Source: an uncultured Kiloniellaceae bacterium
GTDB lineage: Bacteria; Pseudomonadota; Alphaproteobacteria; Kiloniellales; Kiloniellaceae
DNA: 64,000 nt
Direction of reading: 5' to 3'
Assembly (NCBI GenBank): GCA_947500035.1
Contig: CANMQP010000005.1
Span: 62,001 to 126,000, forward strand
Part shown: positions 17,601 through 26,922 of the stretch, piece by piece
Layout: each line of letters starts with the position of its first letter
How positions within the stretch are numbered: position 1 is the first letter of the stretch
The notes under the pieces: generated by a model
Seen by the model: the letters and a program-made list of their open reading frames with translations, nothing else
Databases searched by the model: none
What the model was told of the DNA's origin: nothing
Translations under genes and position numbers: made by a program

Positions 17601-20600
17601 CTAGAATACGGAGACAGAGTCGCGCAGGCTGGAATCGTCAACGACGATCTGAATGATGTCGCCTGACATTATGCCCGGCAGCGTCGCGAGAGGCACAAAA
17701 GCATTGCCCGCACCTGTTGGGTCGACCTCCAGAACACCTGTTGCGCCGTCCGCGCGCACGAAGTCTTCGAGGTTTTGGGCGTCGGGATCGTACCCGCTCA
17801 GCAGATCCGACAGATCGACAGCATCCTGATCGACGTCGAAGTCGAGGATGTCATCCAGGCGCAGGGAGGGTGCGGACGCATCGCTCAGGGCTTCCTGATC
17901 GAAGACAAAGAGATCCTGGCCATCTCCGCCGGCCAAACTGTCGCTGCCCAGGCCGCCAAGCAGGACGTCGTCGTCGTCGCCTCCCAGGAGAAGGTCGTCG
18001 CCGGGGCCTCCAGTCAGGCTGTCATTTCCTGCGCCGCCTGACAGTGTTTCGCCGTTCGGATCGCTTGCGGTCAGGATATCGTCGACGGCTGAGACGCTGA
18101 CCGTAAGGCTGCCCACGGTCGAAGCCGTGTCTGCGTTGCTTTGTTCCTCGGCGACGGCGGTGAGCGTGAGGCTGAAGTTGTCGGCACTGCCCGCCGGCGG
18201 ACGGATCGCGAGGCCGGTCAGGTCATCCGCCGGGACCCGATAGGAGCTTGCGCCGCTGAACTCGCCGCCGCCATATCGGACCGTCGCGCCAAGGGGAACG
18301 TCGGAGAGATCGACATAGGCGATTTCGGATCCGTCCTGATCCACCAGTTCGACGTCGACGGAGAGGGGAATAAAGCTGTTTTCGTTGCCCTGTGCGTCCT
18401 GAAGACTGAGCAACGGCGCATCTGCGACAGCTTCGATCTCCAGGTAGAAGTCCTGACTGACGTCGGCGACATCGCCATTGCTGAGTTCCAGGACACTCGC
18501 CGTAACCGTCAGTGCAGGGATGTCTCCAGCCTGCGCGCTGGCATGTTCGGTGTCGAGCGACAGCACCAGCGTGGCATATTGAGCCGGCGTAAGGGTGTAG
18601 CTGCCGTCGCCGTTGTTGATCCCAGCCGATAGCCGGACAAAGTCCGGAACATTGGAGACCGTCACCGACATCACCTCGGAGCCATCGGTGTCAATCGGCG
18701 TAAAATCAATGCTGTCGCTCAAGACACTGCCGATGTCCTCGGTACCCGTGGCCACGGGCAGGCCGTCGAAGCTGTCACTCGTGATTACATCCAATTGCGG
18801 TACGTCGGCGACCGCGACGAAGTTGACCGTTGCGGTGGTCGAGCTCTGAGCCGTATCACCGTTCGAATCTCTTGAGGCCGCTGTGATCTCCACCTCCACG
18901 GGGCCGTGGCGCTGGGCAATGGGTTTGACGAAAACCGCAGCGCCAACAGGAACGATTGCAGCGCCGGAACCATCGAGCGGGTAGGGGATGCCGGCGGCAT
19001 CGACAATCTGACCTTCCGCTGGATCGACTGATATGAGCAGCGGATCGAGGCTCTCCGAGCCATCCTGATCGGTCACGGAAGTCGAGATCGTAAGAGCCGC
19101 GTTGACGTCCTCCAGGCCCTCGACATCCGCAGCCGAGAGCGCGGGTGCGTCGGCGACAGGCGTCACGCTGACGATCTGAGGCGGACTAGCCTTGGTGCTG
19201 AATGTGCCGTTGCTCTGGTTCAGGACCGAGGTCACCGTGAAATCGAGATCTCCCGCCAGGTTCTCCGGCGGCGTGTAGAAGAGTTGGCCACCCGCAAGAG
19301 CTGCCAGGTTCACGGTCCAGGAGCCGCTGATTGGGTTGAAAACCACAGCGCCGGGAACATCCGAGGAGATTTTCGCGCCCGGGTCCAGGTCGCTGATCAC
19401 CAGATCCAGCGCCGGGTTGTCCAGACCGATATTGTCTGCGCCAGGATCCAAAACCGAGAGCGTGATCGGAATATCCTGATCTTCCAGATTCGCGTCTGGG
19501 CCATTGTCCAGAGTGATACCGATACAAGGCGGATCCAGGGGCGTTCCACCGCCGCCGCCACCGCCACCACCGCCGCCACCTCCGGGCGTGCCTTCGTTCA
19601 CCGTCACCGTGAAGGCCGTAGTGTCGATCGCCAGACCTTTGTTGCTGGTGGGATCGGGGTTTGCAAAGTCGGCATCGTCCTCGAAAACGAAGGCCGTCAG
19701 TTCAAGCGCGAGATCGCCCGTGAAACCATTCGGCGGGAGAATCTGAAGGGCCGCCAGCTGGTCCGGGGTAAAGGTCCAGGTCCCGTCGCCGTTGTTGAAG
19801 CCGCCATTGAAGGTCGTCCCCCAGCCGGCATCCGAAGGTCCGCCCGGCAGGCCTGATAGCAGGAAGAAAAGCGATTCCGAACCGTCGCCGGTAGTCTCGA
19901 AGGTCTCTCCCGAGAGCGCAATGCTGCCCGTGGTGGCATCAAGCGGGAAGCCGTCCCAGGTGCCTTCATAACCGTCTGCGGCATTGGCTTGGGCACCGTC
20001 GGCCACGCCCTGCACAGCCACTGTGAAGCTGGTGCTGTTGCTGCTGGTCTCGCCACTGGCGACTTCCTGATGGACCAGAGTCAGGCCGAGCTGGAAGTCT
20101 TCGTTGCTGTCGAGCGGCGGACGGACTTGCACCGCGCCGATCAGGTTCGCCGGTATGGCGTAACTGCCGTCTGCCGAAGTGGCTTGCTGAACACCGCCGA
20201 TCCAGACTTCAACCTCCGCCGGAACGCCGGTGAGACTGGCGCTGACCAGTTGCTCGGACCCGTCCCGGTCGATCAGCCCGGCGTTAATGGAAACGGCTAT
20301 CAGCTCGTCTTCGCAGCCGCTTGCGGACGCACCCGGGTTCGCGACATCGACCGAGGGTGTAATTTCCACAGGGAAAGGCAGATCGGTCCGAAGGGTATCA
20401 CCGTTGCTGTCTTCCGTAATGGTGGAGACGGTCAGGTTATAAGTGCCGCTGAAGTGTTCCGGGATGCCCCGCAGCTGTGCGGATTCCCAATCGCCGTTTT
20501 CCAGCACCCAGGCTGTGGTGAGCGGTGGACCGCGGTCGATGCCCTGCAACAGCGGCGTGGTGCCGTCGGGGAACTGTACCACCAGGCCCTGCGGGACACC

Positions 20601-23261
20601 GCTGATGATCACGGTCGTCACCGTTTCGGACCCGTCAATGTCGGTATCGGAAGCCCGCAAGTTCAAGTCCAGCACGCCGCCATTGGCGTCGACCTGAGCT
20701 TCGGTTATGCCCGGCAAGGGATCGATCTGGCCTGGGTCGGCCACTTCCTCGACGTCAATGTCGATGCTGCGGGACTGAGTTCGGCTCGAGGAACCGTTCG
20801 GCGTGCCGGGGGCGTCATCCCGGGCCGTGACGGTCGCACGAATGTCGCCGCCCATGATTTCGCTGACATCCCGCCCGTCATCCGGGTTAAGGCTTGCCCG
20901 CAGATCGCCGCTCCAGACCGTCTGGCTGCCGTCCAACAGAATGACCAGCTGGCCGCTGGCGGGATCGTAAAGCGCGCTCTCGAAACTGCTCGCGCCGGGC
21001 TCGAAGGTCACAGGGAAGGGCGCGGTTCCGCTGGTCTCGTCGTATTCCAGCCAGCCGGGTGGAACATTTTCCAGGACGATTTGGGTCAGGCCTTCCGAAC
21101 CGTCACGATCCGGCGTATTAGCGCCGACACGAAGGACGAAGTCGGTGTCCTCGTTGACGATGTGCTCTTGGTTCGAGATTCGTTGATCGGTCTCGAGCGC
21201 GGTCAATTGGATGCGTGGCTGCGCGATCGGGTTGACGAAGACGGTGAAGTCACGTGAATCGCTGGCCCCCTCATCGGTCGCGGCGTCCAGCTGGCCGGTA
21301 ATCACCCCTGAATAGAAGCGGGGCAGGATCAGCCGCAGGGCGGCAACTTCGCTTTCTCCATTCGCCAGATTACCGGGCGTCCAGACCCCATTGGCATCCA
21401 GATTTCCAGTATTGACCCGCGTTCCCGGCGGCAGACCCGTGAAGGTGACCGAGAGGGCAGAGAAATTCTCCGAACCGTCAATGTCGGTGGGCCGGGCTTC
21501 CAGGTCCAGATCGACGCTGTTGGGCCGGCCCCGCTCGCGCACCACCACATTGCCTGCGCCCAGGCTCAGGTCACCCTCTGGTGACACGCGGATGGCAAAG
21601 TTTGTCGAATCCAGGCCGTTGTCCTGGGTGCCGTCGCCCTCGTCGCTGGTCGCGGACAGGGTCGCCTGGATTTCGCCGCTCCAGTCCTGCGGCAGGGTCA
21701 GAGCGAGCGTGCTCAGTTCCTCTTGCGCATTCGCGAGGTCGCCCGGCGTCCAGGTGCCATCGGCCGACAGACTTCCGGTGTTGACGCTGCTGCCGGCCGG
21801 CAGTCCGGCAAAAACGATCCGCAGATCCGTGAGGGACTCGGAGCCGTCTGCATCCGAGACGTTGAAACTCAGATCGGTCAGGGGAATCGTAATCGCCGCG
21901 TCCGTTTCGGCCCCTGTGAATTCGGCAGGCGCGGTAACAGATATGTCGCCTTCCGGGAGAATCGAGACGTTGAACTGGCTGTTTGCCGTCGCCTGGTTGT
22001 TGTCAGTAGTGAGCTCGCCGTCCGTCGATATCTCTTCGGCGATAGCGGTGACTTCAACCGCAAAATCTCCGCTCCAATCTGCCGGAGCGACCAACTCAAG
22101 TCCCGAGAGGGCGTCTTCACTCAGCAGCCAGGAGCCGTCAGGTTGGCGGGTTCCCGCAGATAGCGAGAGCTCATCCGGAATTCCATCAAGGATCACCGCG
22201 GTGATGCTCTCGCTGTCGTCCAGATCCGTGACGGCGGCGGAAATGCTCAGTGGAACGCGGACCTCTCCGTCGGTTTCCACGCCACTCACATCGCTGGAGG
22301 CAACCTCGGGCACATCGGCGACGGCGTCGATAACCACGGTGCCCTGCGCCGTGATGACCGCGGTATCGCCCGAATCACTGTCGAGAAGCGATAGCGCGAC
22401 CGTGAGGGGGATGTCCGCGTCACTGTCCGGCGGAGGGAGAATAAATATGCCTTGCTCGATCTGTGCCGGGGTCAGGCTATAGCTGCTTGCGGGTGGTTGG
22501 ATCGCACTGGGATCGGTTCCGCCGATGTAGAATGTCGCGCCCGGCGGGATCCCGGAAATTTCCAGCCCGGTGACGATCTCATTGTCGCTCGGAGCGATGT
22601 CGAAAGAGATTTCAATCGGGAAGGCGCCGGTCCCGTTCGGATCCGGGTTTCCGTCCTCAAAGCCGCCAGGGAAAATGATGCTACCGTCGGGATTGCTGCC
22701 GAAGCCGATCGTCAAGCTGCCGCTGGCCGGATCGAAGTCGGCGATCTCGTCATCGGGGACAATGGTCGAAAATTCGAAGACAACCCCGGGGATTGGTGGT
22801 TGCGGGTTCAGCAGATCAATCAAGCTGCCAACACCGTCGTCGTAGACGTTGGCGCCGCTGCCCTGCAAAGGCGGGCCGGCAACGGTTTCGATGGGGGTGG
22901 CATTGTCGTTAACAAGCAGCGCGAGACTTTCGCCCGCAATGATGCGTCCGTCCGCCAATACGAGATCCGGCAGTTCCGCCTGATTGGCAAATCCGAGCAG
23001 GGAGACCTGCCCGCCGTTCGGGAAGGAAAAGATCAGGCTGTCGCCGACCAGTTCGATATTGACGGTTTCGTCCTCGAAACCAAGACGAACTTCGGAGGGA
23101 TTATCGACCGCTATGCGGATGTCTTCGCCGGCCGATACCGCCGGGACGATGATAGGTTCGCCCTCTTGGGCAGTTCGCAGCTCCGCTGTTTGCTCTGCCG
23201 CGGCTTCCGTTTGGTTTTCCGTAGCCGGTCCGGGTGATAACGTCTCTACCTGATCTGTCAT
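17601..23261 (-). CDS. Giant RTX-type secreted repeat protein with type I secretion target domain
   Basis: About 1886 residues, acidic and nearly Cys-free (two Cys). The N-terminal ~170 residues are a cytosolic-like lead with no Sec signal (IVPAVSAGEDIRIAV). About ten repeats follow, each carrying an x-D-x-DGSE motif and a following GxPxG turn (for example VTDQDGSESL, VSDADGSESL, PTDIDGSENF, DTDIDGSETV). A run of 13 glycines sits near the middle. The C terminus has four to five Ca-binding nonapeptides (GGAGNDSLTGGPGDD, LGGLGSDSLAGGDG) and a type I secretion C-terminal domain of the VC_A0849 class. Known: such proteins leave the cell by an ABC-type secretion system and act as adhesins or surface polymers. 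No transporter genes are nearby. The start could also be the GTG at 23270. A terminator-like hairpin stands in its leader. Confidence 0.9.
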   Translation of the reverse strand: MTDQVETLSPGPATENQTEAAAEQTAELRTAQEGEPIIVPAVSAGEDIRIAVDNPSEVRLGFEDETVNIELVGDSLIFSFPNGGQVSLLGFANQAELPDLVLADGRIIAGESLALLVNDNATPIETVAGPPLQGSGANVYDDGVGSLIDLLNPQPPIPGVVFEFSTIVPDDEIADFDPASGSLTIGFGSNPDGSIIFPGGFEDGNPDPNGTGAFPIEISFDIAPSDNEIVTGLEISGIPPGATFYIGGTDPSAIQPPASSYSLTPAQIEQGIFILPPPDSDADIPLTVALSLLDSDSGDTAVITAQGTVVIDAVADVPEVASSDVSGVETDGEVRVPLSISAAVTDLDDSESITAVILDGIPDELSLSAGTRQPDGSWLLSEDALSGLELVAPADWSGDFAVEVTAIAEEISTDGELTTDNNQATANSQFNVSILPEGDISVTAPAEFTGAETDAAITIPLTDLSFNVSDADGSESLTDLRIVFAGLPAGSSVNTGSLSADGTWTPGDLANAQEELSTLALTLPQDWSGEIQATLSATSDEGDGTQDNGLDSTNFAIRVSPEGDLSLGAGNVVVRERGRPNSVDLDLEARPTDIDGSENFSALSVTFTGLPPGTRVNTGNLDANGVWTPGNLANGESEVAALRLILPRFYSGVITGQLDAATDEGASDSRDFTVFVNPIAQPRIQLTALETDQRISNQEHIVNEDTDFVLRVGANTPDRDGSEGLTQIVLENVPPGWLEYDETSGTAPFPVTFEPGASSFESALYDPASGQLVILLDGSQTVWSGDLRASLNPDDGRDVSEIMGGDIRATVTARDDAPGTPNGSSSRTQSRSIDIDVEEVADPGQIDPLPGITEAQVDANGGVLDLNLRASDTDIDGSETVTTVIISGVPQGLVVQFPDGTTPLLQGIDRGPPLTTAWVLENGDWESAQLRGIPEHFSGTYNLTVSTITEDSNGDTLRTDLPFPVEITPSVDVANPGASASGCEDELIAVSINAGLIDRDGSEQLVSASLTGVPAEVEVWIGGVQQATSADGSYAIPANLIGAVQVRPPLDSNEDFQLGLTLVHQEVASGETSSNSTSFTVAVQGVADGAQANAADGYEGTWDGFPLDATTGSIALSGETFETTGDGSESLFFLLSGLPGGPSDAGWGTTFNGGFNNGDGTWTFTPDQLAALQILPPNGFTGDLALELTAFVFEDDADFANPDPTSNKGLAIDTTAFTVTVNEGTPGGGGGGGGGGGGGTPLDPPCIGITLDNGPDANLEDQDIPITLSVLDPGADNIGLDNPALDLVISDLDPGAKISSDVPGAVVFNPISGSWTVNLAALAGGQLFYTPPENLAGDLDFTVTSVLNQSNGTFSTKASPPQIVSVTPVADAPALSAADVEGLEDVNAALTISTSVTDQDGSESLDPLLISVDPAEGQIVDAAGIPYPLDGSGAAIVPVGAAVFVKPIAQRHGPVEVEITAASRDSNGDTAQSSTTATVNFVAVADVPQLDVITSDSFDGLPVATGTEDIGSVLSDSIDFTPIDTDGSEVMSVTVSNVPDFVRLSAGINNGDGSYTLTPAQYATLVLSLDTEHASAQAGDIPALTVTASVLELSNGDVADVSQDFYLEIEAVADAPLLSLQDAQGNENSFIPLSVDVELVDQDGSEIAYVDLSDVPLGATVRYGGGEFSGASSYRVPADDLTGLAIRPPAGSADNFSLTLTAVAEEQSNADTASTVGSLTVSVSAVDDILTASDPNGETLSGGAGNDSLTGGPGDDLLLGGDDDDVLLGGLGSDSLAGGDGQDLFVFDQEALSDASAPSLRLDDILDFDVDQDAVDLSDLLSGYDPDAQNLEDFVRADGATGVLEVDPTGAGNAFVPLATLPGIMSGDIIQIVVDDSSLRDSVSVF
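19545..19583. repeat. GGN triplet run encoding poly-glycine
   Basis: Thirteen consecutive glycine codons (GGA/GGT/GGC mix) in the RTX gene. It forms a flexible hinge between repeat blocks; replication slippage could change its length. Confidence 0.85.
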
Positions 23262-23281
23262 AGTGCCCACGCTAAAGTGCG

Positions 23282-23311
23282 AAAAAAGCAGTGCCGCCTG
23301 CCTGCTTTTTT
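23282..23311 (-). terminator. Terminator-like hairpin in the RTX gene leader
   Basis: AAAAAAGCAG and CTGCTTTTTT pair perfectly over 10 bases around a 10-base loop. On the minus strand the T run ends only about 15-20 bases before the RTX start codon. It could end kdgK transcripts or act as an attenuator of the RTX gene. Confidence 0.75.
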
Positions 23312-23587
23312 AGAGATTTCATCCCACTAGTAATATTGGGGATTTCCCTCACTAAGGCTATGTCAATCAGCCGAATATCAATGTCAAAAAAAGGGTATCT
23401 TGTCTGCTTTTCGGACCGGCTCCAGAGTTTTATTTATTCTATAGTTGTTTATCGCGCCTATGGCGAACAATCTCAGGTTTGTGTTTTGTTTTGATTAGAT
23501 AAGTGTATTGGTCGCTGGCACTGCGCTGCCGCCATTCCTTTAGGCTTACTGGAGAGAAAGCGACCGTGCCTGCATTTGCCTGCAGCT
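23312..23587. other. Intergenic region between kdgK and the RTX gene
   Basis: About 275 AT-rich bases. On the minus strand TTGACA-like words occur twice (near 23370 and 23390) and may mark the RTX promoter, but no -10 element is convincing. I see no gene. Confidence 0.4.
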
Positions 23588-24502
23588 TCAATCCACGATG
23601 GCGCCGCGTTTCGTGACGACATAGGCGGCGAGTTTGTGACCTGCTTCCGCTGCTTCAACTGCCGATTGACCCAGCAGTCTCGCCGCCAGATATGCGCCGT
23701 TGAAGGAGTCGCCCGCGGCGGTCGTATCGACGACGTTCGATGCCTTTTGAGGCGTGACAACGCTCACCGTGCCATCTGAGAGCACCAGGCAGTCTTCCGC
23801 GCCGTTTTTAACGACGGCCTCGCCAACCCCCAGCGCCTGCAGACGCGCGACCGTGTCCTGTGGGGATTTATCGCCGAAGAGCTGCGCTTCATCGTCGAAA
23901 CTGGGCAGGGCGATATCGCATCGCTGCAGCAGTTTTTCCATCCCGGCACGCGCAATCTCGTAGCTCGGCCAGAGGGCAGGGCGAAAGTTGCCGTCGAAGG
24001 CGATCAGTCCGCCCTTGGCTTTGACTTGATCCAAAAGGACGAGGAGCTCAGCGCGGCTCTCGTCATCCAGGATTCCGAGCGTGATACCGCTGAGGTAAAC
24101 CAGATCGTAGTCAACAATAGCATTCAGCGCGCTCCGGCACGCGGGGTCGCTCAGGATGTCCCGTGCCGCGGCTTCGCCGCGCCAGTAGAAGAACGAGCGT
24201 TCGCCCGTCTCGTCGGTCTTGATCACGTAGAGGCCTGGACGGCGACCGGGCAGGCGGACAACGTGCGAAATGCCCACGCCCTCGTGCCGCCAGGCGTCCA
24301 TCATTTCCTCGCTGAAGGGATCGTCCCCAAGGGCGGTGACGTATTCCACTGCCGCACTGTCTTCGAGCTTCCGCGCCATGTAAACCGCGGTATTGAGCGT
24401 GTCTCCGCCGAAGCCCCGGCTGAGGGTCCCGTCGCCGAGATCTCTCAATTCGACCATACATTCGCCGATTGCGGCGACTCTCTTCAGGGCGGCGTTTTCC
24501 AT
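23588..24502 (-). CDS. kdgK: 2-keto-3-deoxygluconate kinase (PfkB family)
   Basis: A 304-residue cytoplasmic PfkB/ribokinase-fold sugar kinase. N-terminal motif: GECMVELRDLG with GFGGDTLNTAVYMAR. The KdgK-type substrate blocks are RRPGLYVIKTDETGERSFFYWR and DGNFRPALW. The catalytic anion hole is DTTAAGDSFNGAYLAARLLG. Known reaction: 2-dehydro-3-deoxygluconate plus ATP to the 6-phosphate, which then enters the KDPG aldolase step. It is divergent from the GntR-uxaC-uxuB operon, the usual setting for hexuronate catabolism. Mannonate dehydratase and KDPG aldolase are not in the window. Confidence 0.92.
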   Translation of the reverse strand: MENAALKRVAAIGECMVELRDLGDGTLSRGFGGDTLNTAVYMARKLEDSAAVEYVTALGDDPFSEEMMDAWRHEGVGISHVVRLPGRRPGLYVIKTDETGERSFFYWRGEAAARDILSDPACRSALNAIVDYDLVYLSGITLGILDDESRAELLVLLDQVKAKGGLIAFDGNFRPALWPSYEIARAGMEKLLQRCDIALPSFDDEAQLFGDKSPQDTVARLQALGVGEAVVKNGAEDCLVLSDGTVSVVTPQKASNVVDTTAAGDSFNGAYLAARLLGQSAVEAAEAGHKLAAYVVTKRGAIVD

Positions 24503-24657
24503 CGTTCTCTCTTGGGTATCTGCTCTTCATCGATCTCATTCAGGCGAGGCCGGGTCTCGGCGCGCGGACCATAGCGCCGCTTCTCCGGCGATGAAAGGCG
24601 GCTGCGATGGATTTCGCCGCTCGCGGGGACGTTGTCGGGCGTCGACTCGCTCAAAAT

Positions 24658-24668
24658 TGGCCTGACCA
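24658..24668. promoter_or_regulatory. Candidate GntR/UxuR operator
   Basis: TGG-N5-CCA (TGGCCTGACCA) resembles the TGGT-N-ACCA core bound by FadR/UxuR-type GntR regulators. It lies between the divergent kdgK and GntR genes, where an autoregulated operator would be expected. The match is short, so confidence is low. Confidence 0.35.
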
Positions 24669-24780
24669 CCTTGCCACTTGACCATCAAGCCTATTTGGGG
24701 ATTGATTGCGTCTCGGGCGCCAGAGCAATACCGCAAGCGCCCACCGGATCTCCAAGGACTCGCAGGGGGCCCACGCCGTT

Positions 24781-25488
24781 ATGCCGCTGCAGGCCATTGC
24801 AACAGAACGACTCTACCAGCAGGTCGCACGCCAGATCGCCGATCTGATCCGGTCCGGCGAATGGCAGGCCGGCGAGCGCTTGCCGCCGGAACGGGATCTT
24901 TCCGCGACCCTGGGGGTCAGCCGTCCGACCGTGCGCGAAGCCATGGTGGCCCTTGAGCTCGCGCAGCTGGTGGAAGTGCGTTCCGGCGCCGGAATCTACG
25001 TGCGTGATTCCGCGTCGGACATCACCACCAGCCTTCAGAACGGCATCGATACCGGCCCCAGCCCCTTCGATCTGATTGCCGCCCGGCGGGTGATCGAAGG
25101 AGAGATTGCCGCCATCGCTGCCACCCGTGTCACCAAACCTGAACTCAGGGCCATTGCCGATGCCATCCGTAAGATGGAGCGGGACATCGAAAGCGGCCAG
25201 CAGGCACTCTCTAACCAAGAAGATGCGGATCTGATGTTTCATCTGCGCTTGGCCGAGGCCACCGGAAATACCGTGCTCTCCTCATTGGTGGAGCCGCTTT
25301 GGGAAGGGATGCGCAAACCCATGTTCGCCGCGATCAGCCGCCGGGTGAGCCTGCCGGACAATGCGCGGCGTGCCGCTAAAGAACACTGGGCGATCCACGC
25401 CTGTCTTGCGAAGGGCGACGCCCCTGGGGCGCGTGATGCCATGCACGCACATCTCGATACCGTTCGCCAGATGCTTTTGAAGGATTGA
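24781..25488 (+). CDS. GntR/FadR-family regulator of the hexuronate genes
   Basis: A 235-residue regulator. Residues about 8-70 are the winged helix (LYQQVARQIADLIRSGEW, then ERDLSATLGVSRPTVREAMV). Residues about 85-225 are the FCD all-helical ligand domain (DLIAARRVIEGEIAAIAATR, and FHLRLAEATGNTVL). The ATG at 24781 is chosen because upstream codons lack family similarity; the frame is open from 24706. It is followed by uxaC after 3 bases and is divergent from kdgK. ExuR/UxuR proteins of this type are inactivated by hexuronates or fructuronate; the same is likely here. Confidence 0.9.
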   Translation: MPLQAIATERLYQQVARQIADLIRSGEWQAGERLPPERDLSATLGVSRPTVREAMVALELAQLVEVRSGAGIYVRDSASDITTSLQNGIDTGPSPFDLIAARRVIEGEIAAIAATRVTKPELRAIADAIRKMERDIESGQQALSNQEDADLMFHLRLAEATGNTVLSSLVEPLWEGMRKPMFAAISRRVSLPDNARRAAKEHWAIHACLAKGDAPGARDAMHAHLDTVRQMLLKD

Positions 25489-25491
25489 AGA

Positions 25492-26922
25492 ATGTCACTT
25501 AATGAAACCACCGGCGGACGCCTGCTGCATGAAGATCGCCTCTTTTCCAGCGATCCCGCGCAGCGAAACGTGGCGCGCAGGCTCTACGCCGAGATCAAGG
25601 ACCTGCCGATTGTGAGTCCCCATGGCCACACCGACCCGCGTTGGTTTGCGAATAACGAGCCTTTCGAGAACCCGGCGAAGCTTTTCGTCACGCCGGATCA
25701 CTACGTTTTCCGGATGCTCTACAGTCAGGGCATCTCACTGGAGAGCCTAGGCGTGGCCCGGCGCGACGGTGGCCCGGTCGAGAGCGATCCGCGCAAGGTC
25801 TGGCGTCTCCTGGCCGAGAACTATGGCCTCTTCCGGGGGACGCCATCGCGTCTCTGGCTGGATCATGCCTTGTCAGAAGTCTTCGGCGTTCAGGAGCGCC
25901 TGAGCGCTGCAAACGCCGATGCGATCTATGATCAGGTGCAAGAGTGCCTGAACAAACCCGAGTATCGGCCCCGGGCACTCTTTGACCGCTTCAAGATCGA
26001 GGTCATCGCCACCACCGAATCACCGCTCGATCCGCTCGAATCCCATGCCAAAGTCCGCGACAGCGATTGGGACGGCCGGGTGATCACGGCCTACCGCCCC
26101 GATCCGGTGGTCGATCCCGAGTACGAAGATTTTACGAAGAACCTGGAGCAGCTCGCGGACATGACAGGCGAGGCGACCTCCAATTGGACGGGCTACCTGG
26201 CGGCCCTCCAGCAGCGCCGCGGCTTTTTTGCCGACATGGGCGCGACCTCGACCGATCACGGGCACCCGAGCGCCGCCACGGCGGACCTGGATCCGGCAAG
26301 CTGTCAGGCCTTGCTGGACCGGGCCTTGTCAGGCGCGATGACGACGGAGGACGCGGAGCTCTTCAGAGCCCAGATGCTGACGGAAATGGCGCGCATGAGC
26401 CTCGAGGACGGGCTGGTCATGCAGATCCATCCGGGCTCCTTCCGGAGCCACAATGAAAAACTCATGGCGGGTTTCGGCCGTGATATGGGGGCCGATATTC
26501 CCACCCGGACCGACTATGTCCGAGCGCTACGGCCTCTTTTGTCGCGCTTCGGTAACGAACCGGGTCTCGACGTTATTCTCTTTACCCTGGACGAAACCAG
26601 TTACAGCCGGGAGCTCGCACCGCTCGCGGGGCACTATCCCATTCTGAAACTGGGGCCCGCCTGGTGGTTCTACGACAGCCCCGAAGGCATGCTGCGTTAC
26701 CGTCGCTCGGTGACCGAGACGGCTGGTTTCTACAACACGGTCGGGTTCAACGACGACACCCGCGCGTTCCTGTCGATCCCCGCCCGTCACGACGTCGCCC
26801 GCCGGATCGATTGCGCCTATCTGGCGGAACTGGTGTGCGACCACCGCCTCGACGAAGACGAGGCTTTGGAAGTGGCGGCGGATCTGACCTATAACCTCGT
26901 GAAGAAGGCTTACCGCCTGTAA
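25492..26922 (+). CDS. uxaC: Glucuronate (uronate) isomerase
   Basis: A 476-residue cytoplasmic member of the amidohydrolase-like UxaC family, isomerising D-glucuronate to D-fructuronate and galacturonate to tagaturonate. Family blocks: LPIVSPHGHTDPRWFANNEP with the metal-type HGH, FYDSPEGMLRYRRSVTETAG, GFNDDTRAFLSIPARHDVAR, and RLDEDEALEVAADLTYNLV. Length matches the family (about 470). AAGGA precedes the ATG by 7 bases. It is the second gene of the GntR-uxaC-uxuB operon; its TAA overlaps the uxuB ATG. Confidence 0.95.
   Translation: MSLNETTGGRLLHEDRLFSSDPAQRNVARRLYAEIKDLPIVSPHGHTDPRWFANNEPFENPAKLFVTPDHYVFRMLYSQGISLESLGVARRDGGPVESDPRKVWRLLAENYGLFRGTPSRLWLDHALSEVFGVQERLSAANADAIYDQVQECLNKPEYRPRALFDRFKIEVIATTESPLDPLESHAKVRDSDWDGRVITAYRPDPVVDPEYEDFTKNLEQLADMTGEATSNWTGYLAALQQRRGFFADMGATSTDHGHPSAATADLDPASCQALLDRALSGAMTTEDAELFRAQMLTEMARMSLEDGLVMQIHPGSFRSHNEKLMAGFGRDMGADIPTRTDYVRALRPLLSRFGNEPGLDVILFTLDETSYSRELAPLAGHYPILKLGPAWWFYDSPEGMLRYRRSVTETAGFYNTVGFNDDTRAFLSIPARHDVARRIDCAYLAELVCDHRLDEDEALEVAADLTYNLVKKAYRL

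Noticed and set aside
17910-18045. CRISPR-like short regular repeats
   Set aside because: These are the RTX nonapeptide codons of the giant protein; there are no unique spacers of constant length.
19989-21257. A 422-codon plus-strand open frame inside the RTX gene
   Set aside because: The opposite strand encodes recognisable DxDGSE repeats; the frame is a by-product of GC-rich codon use.
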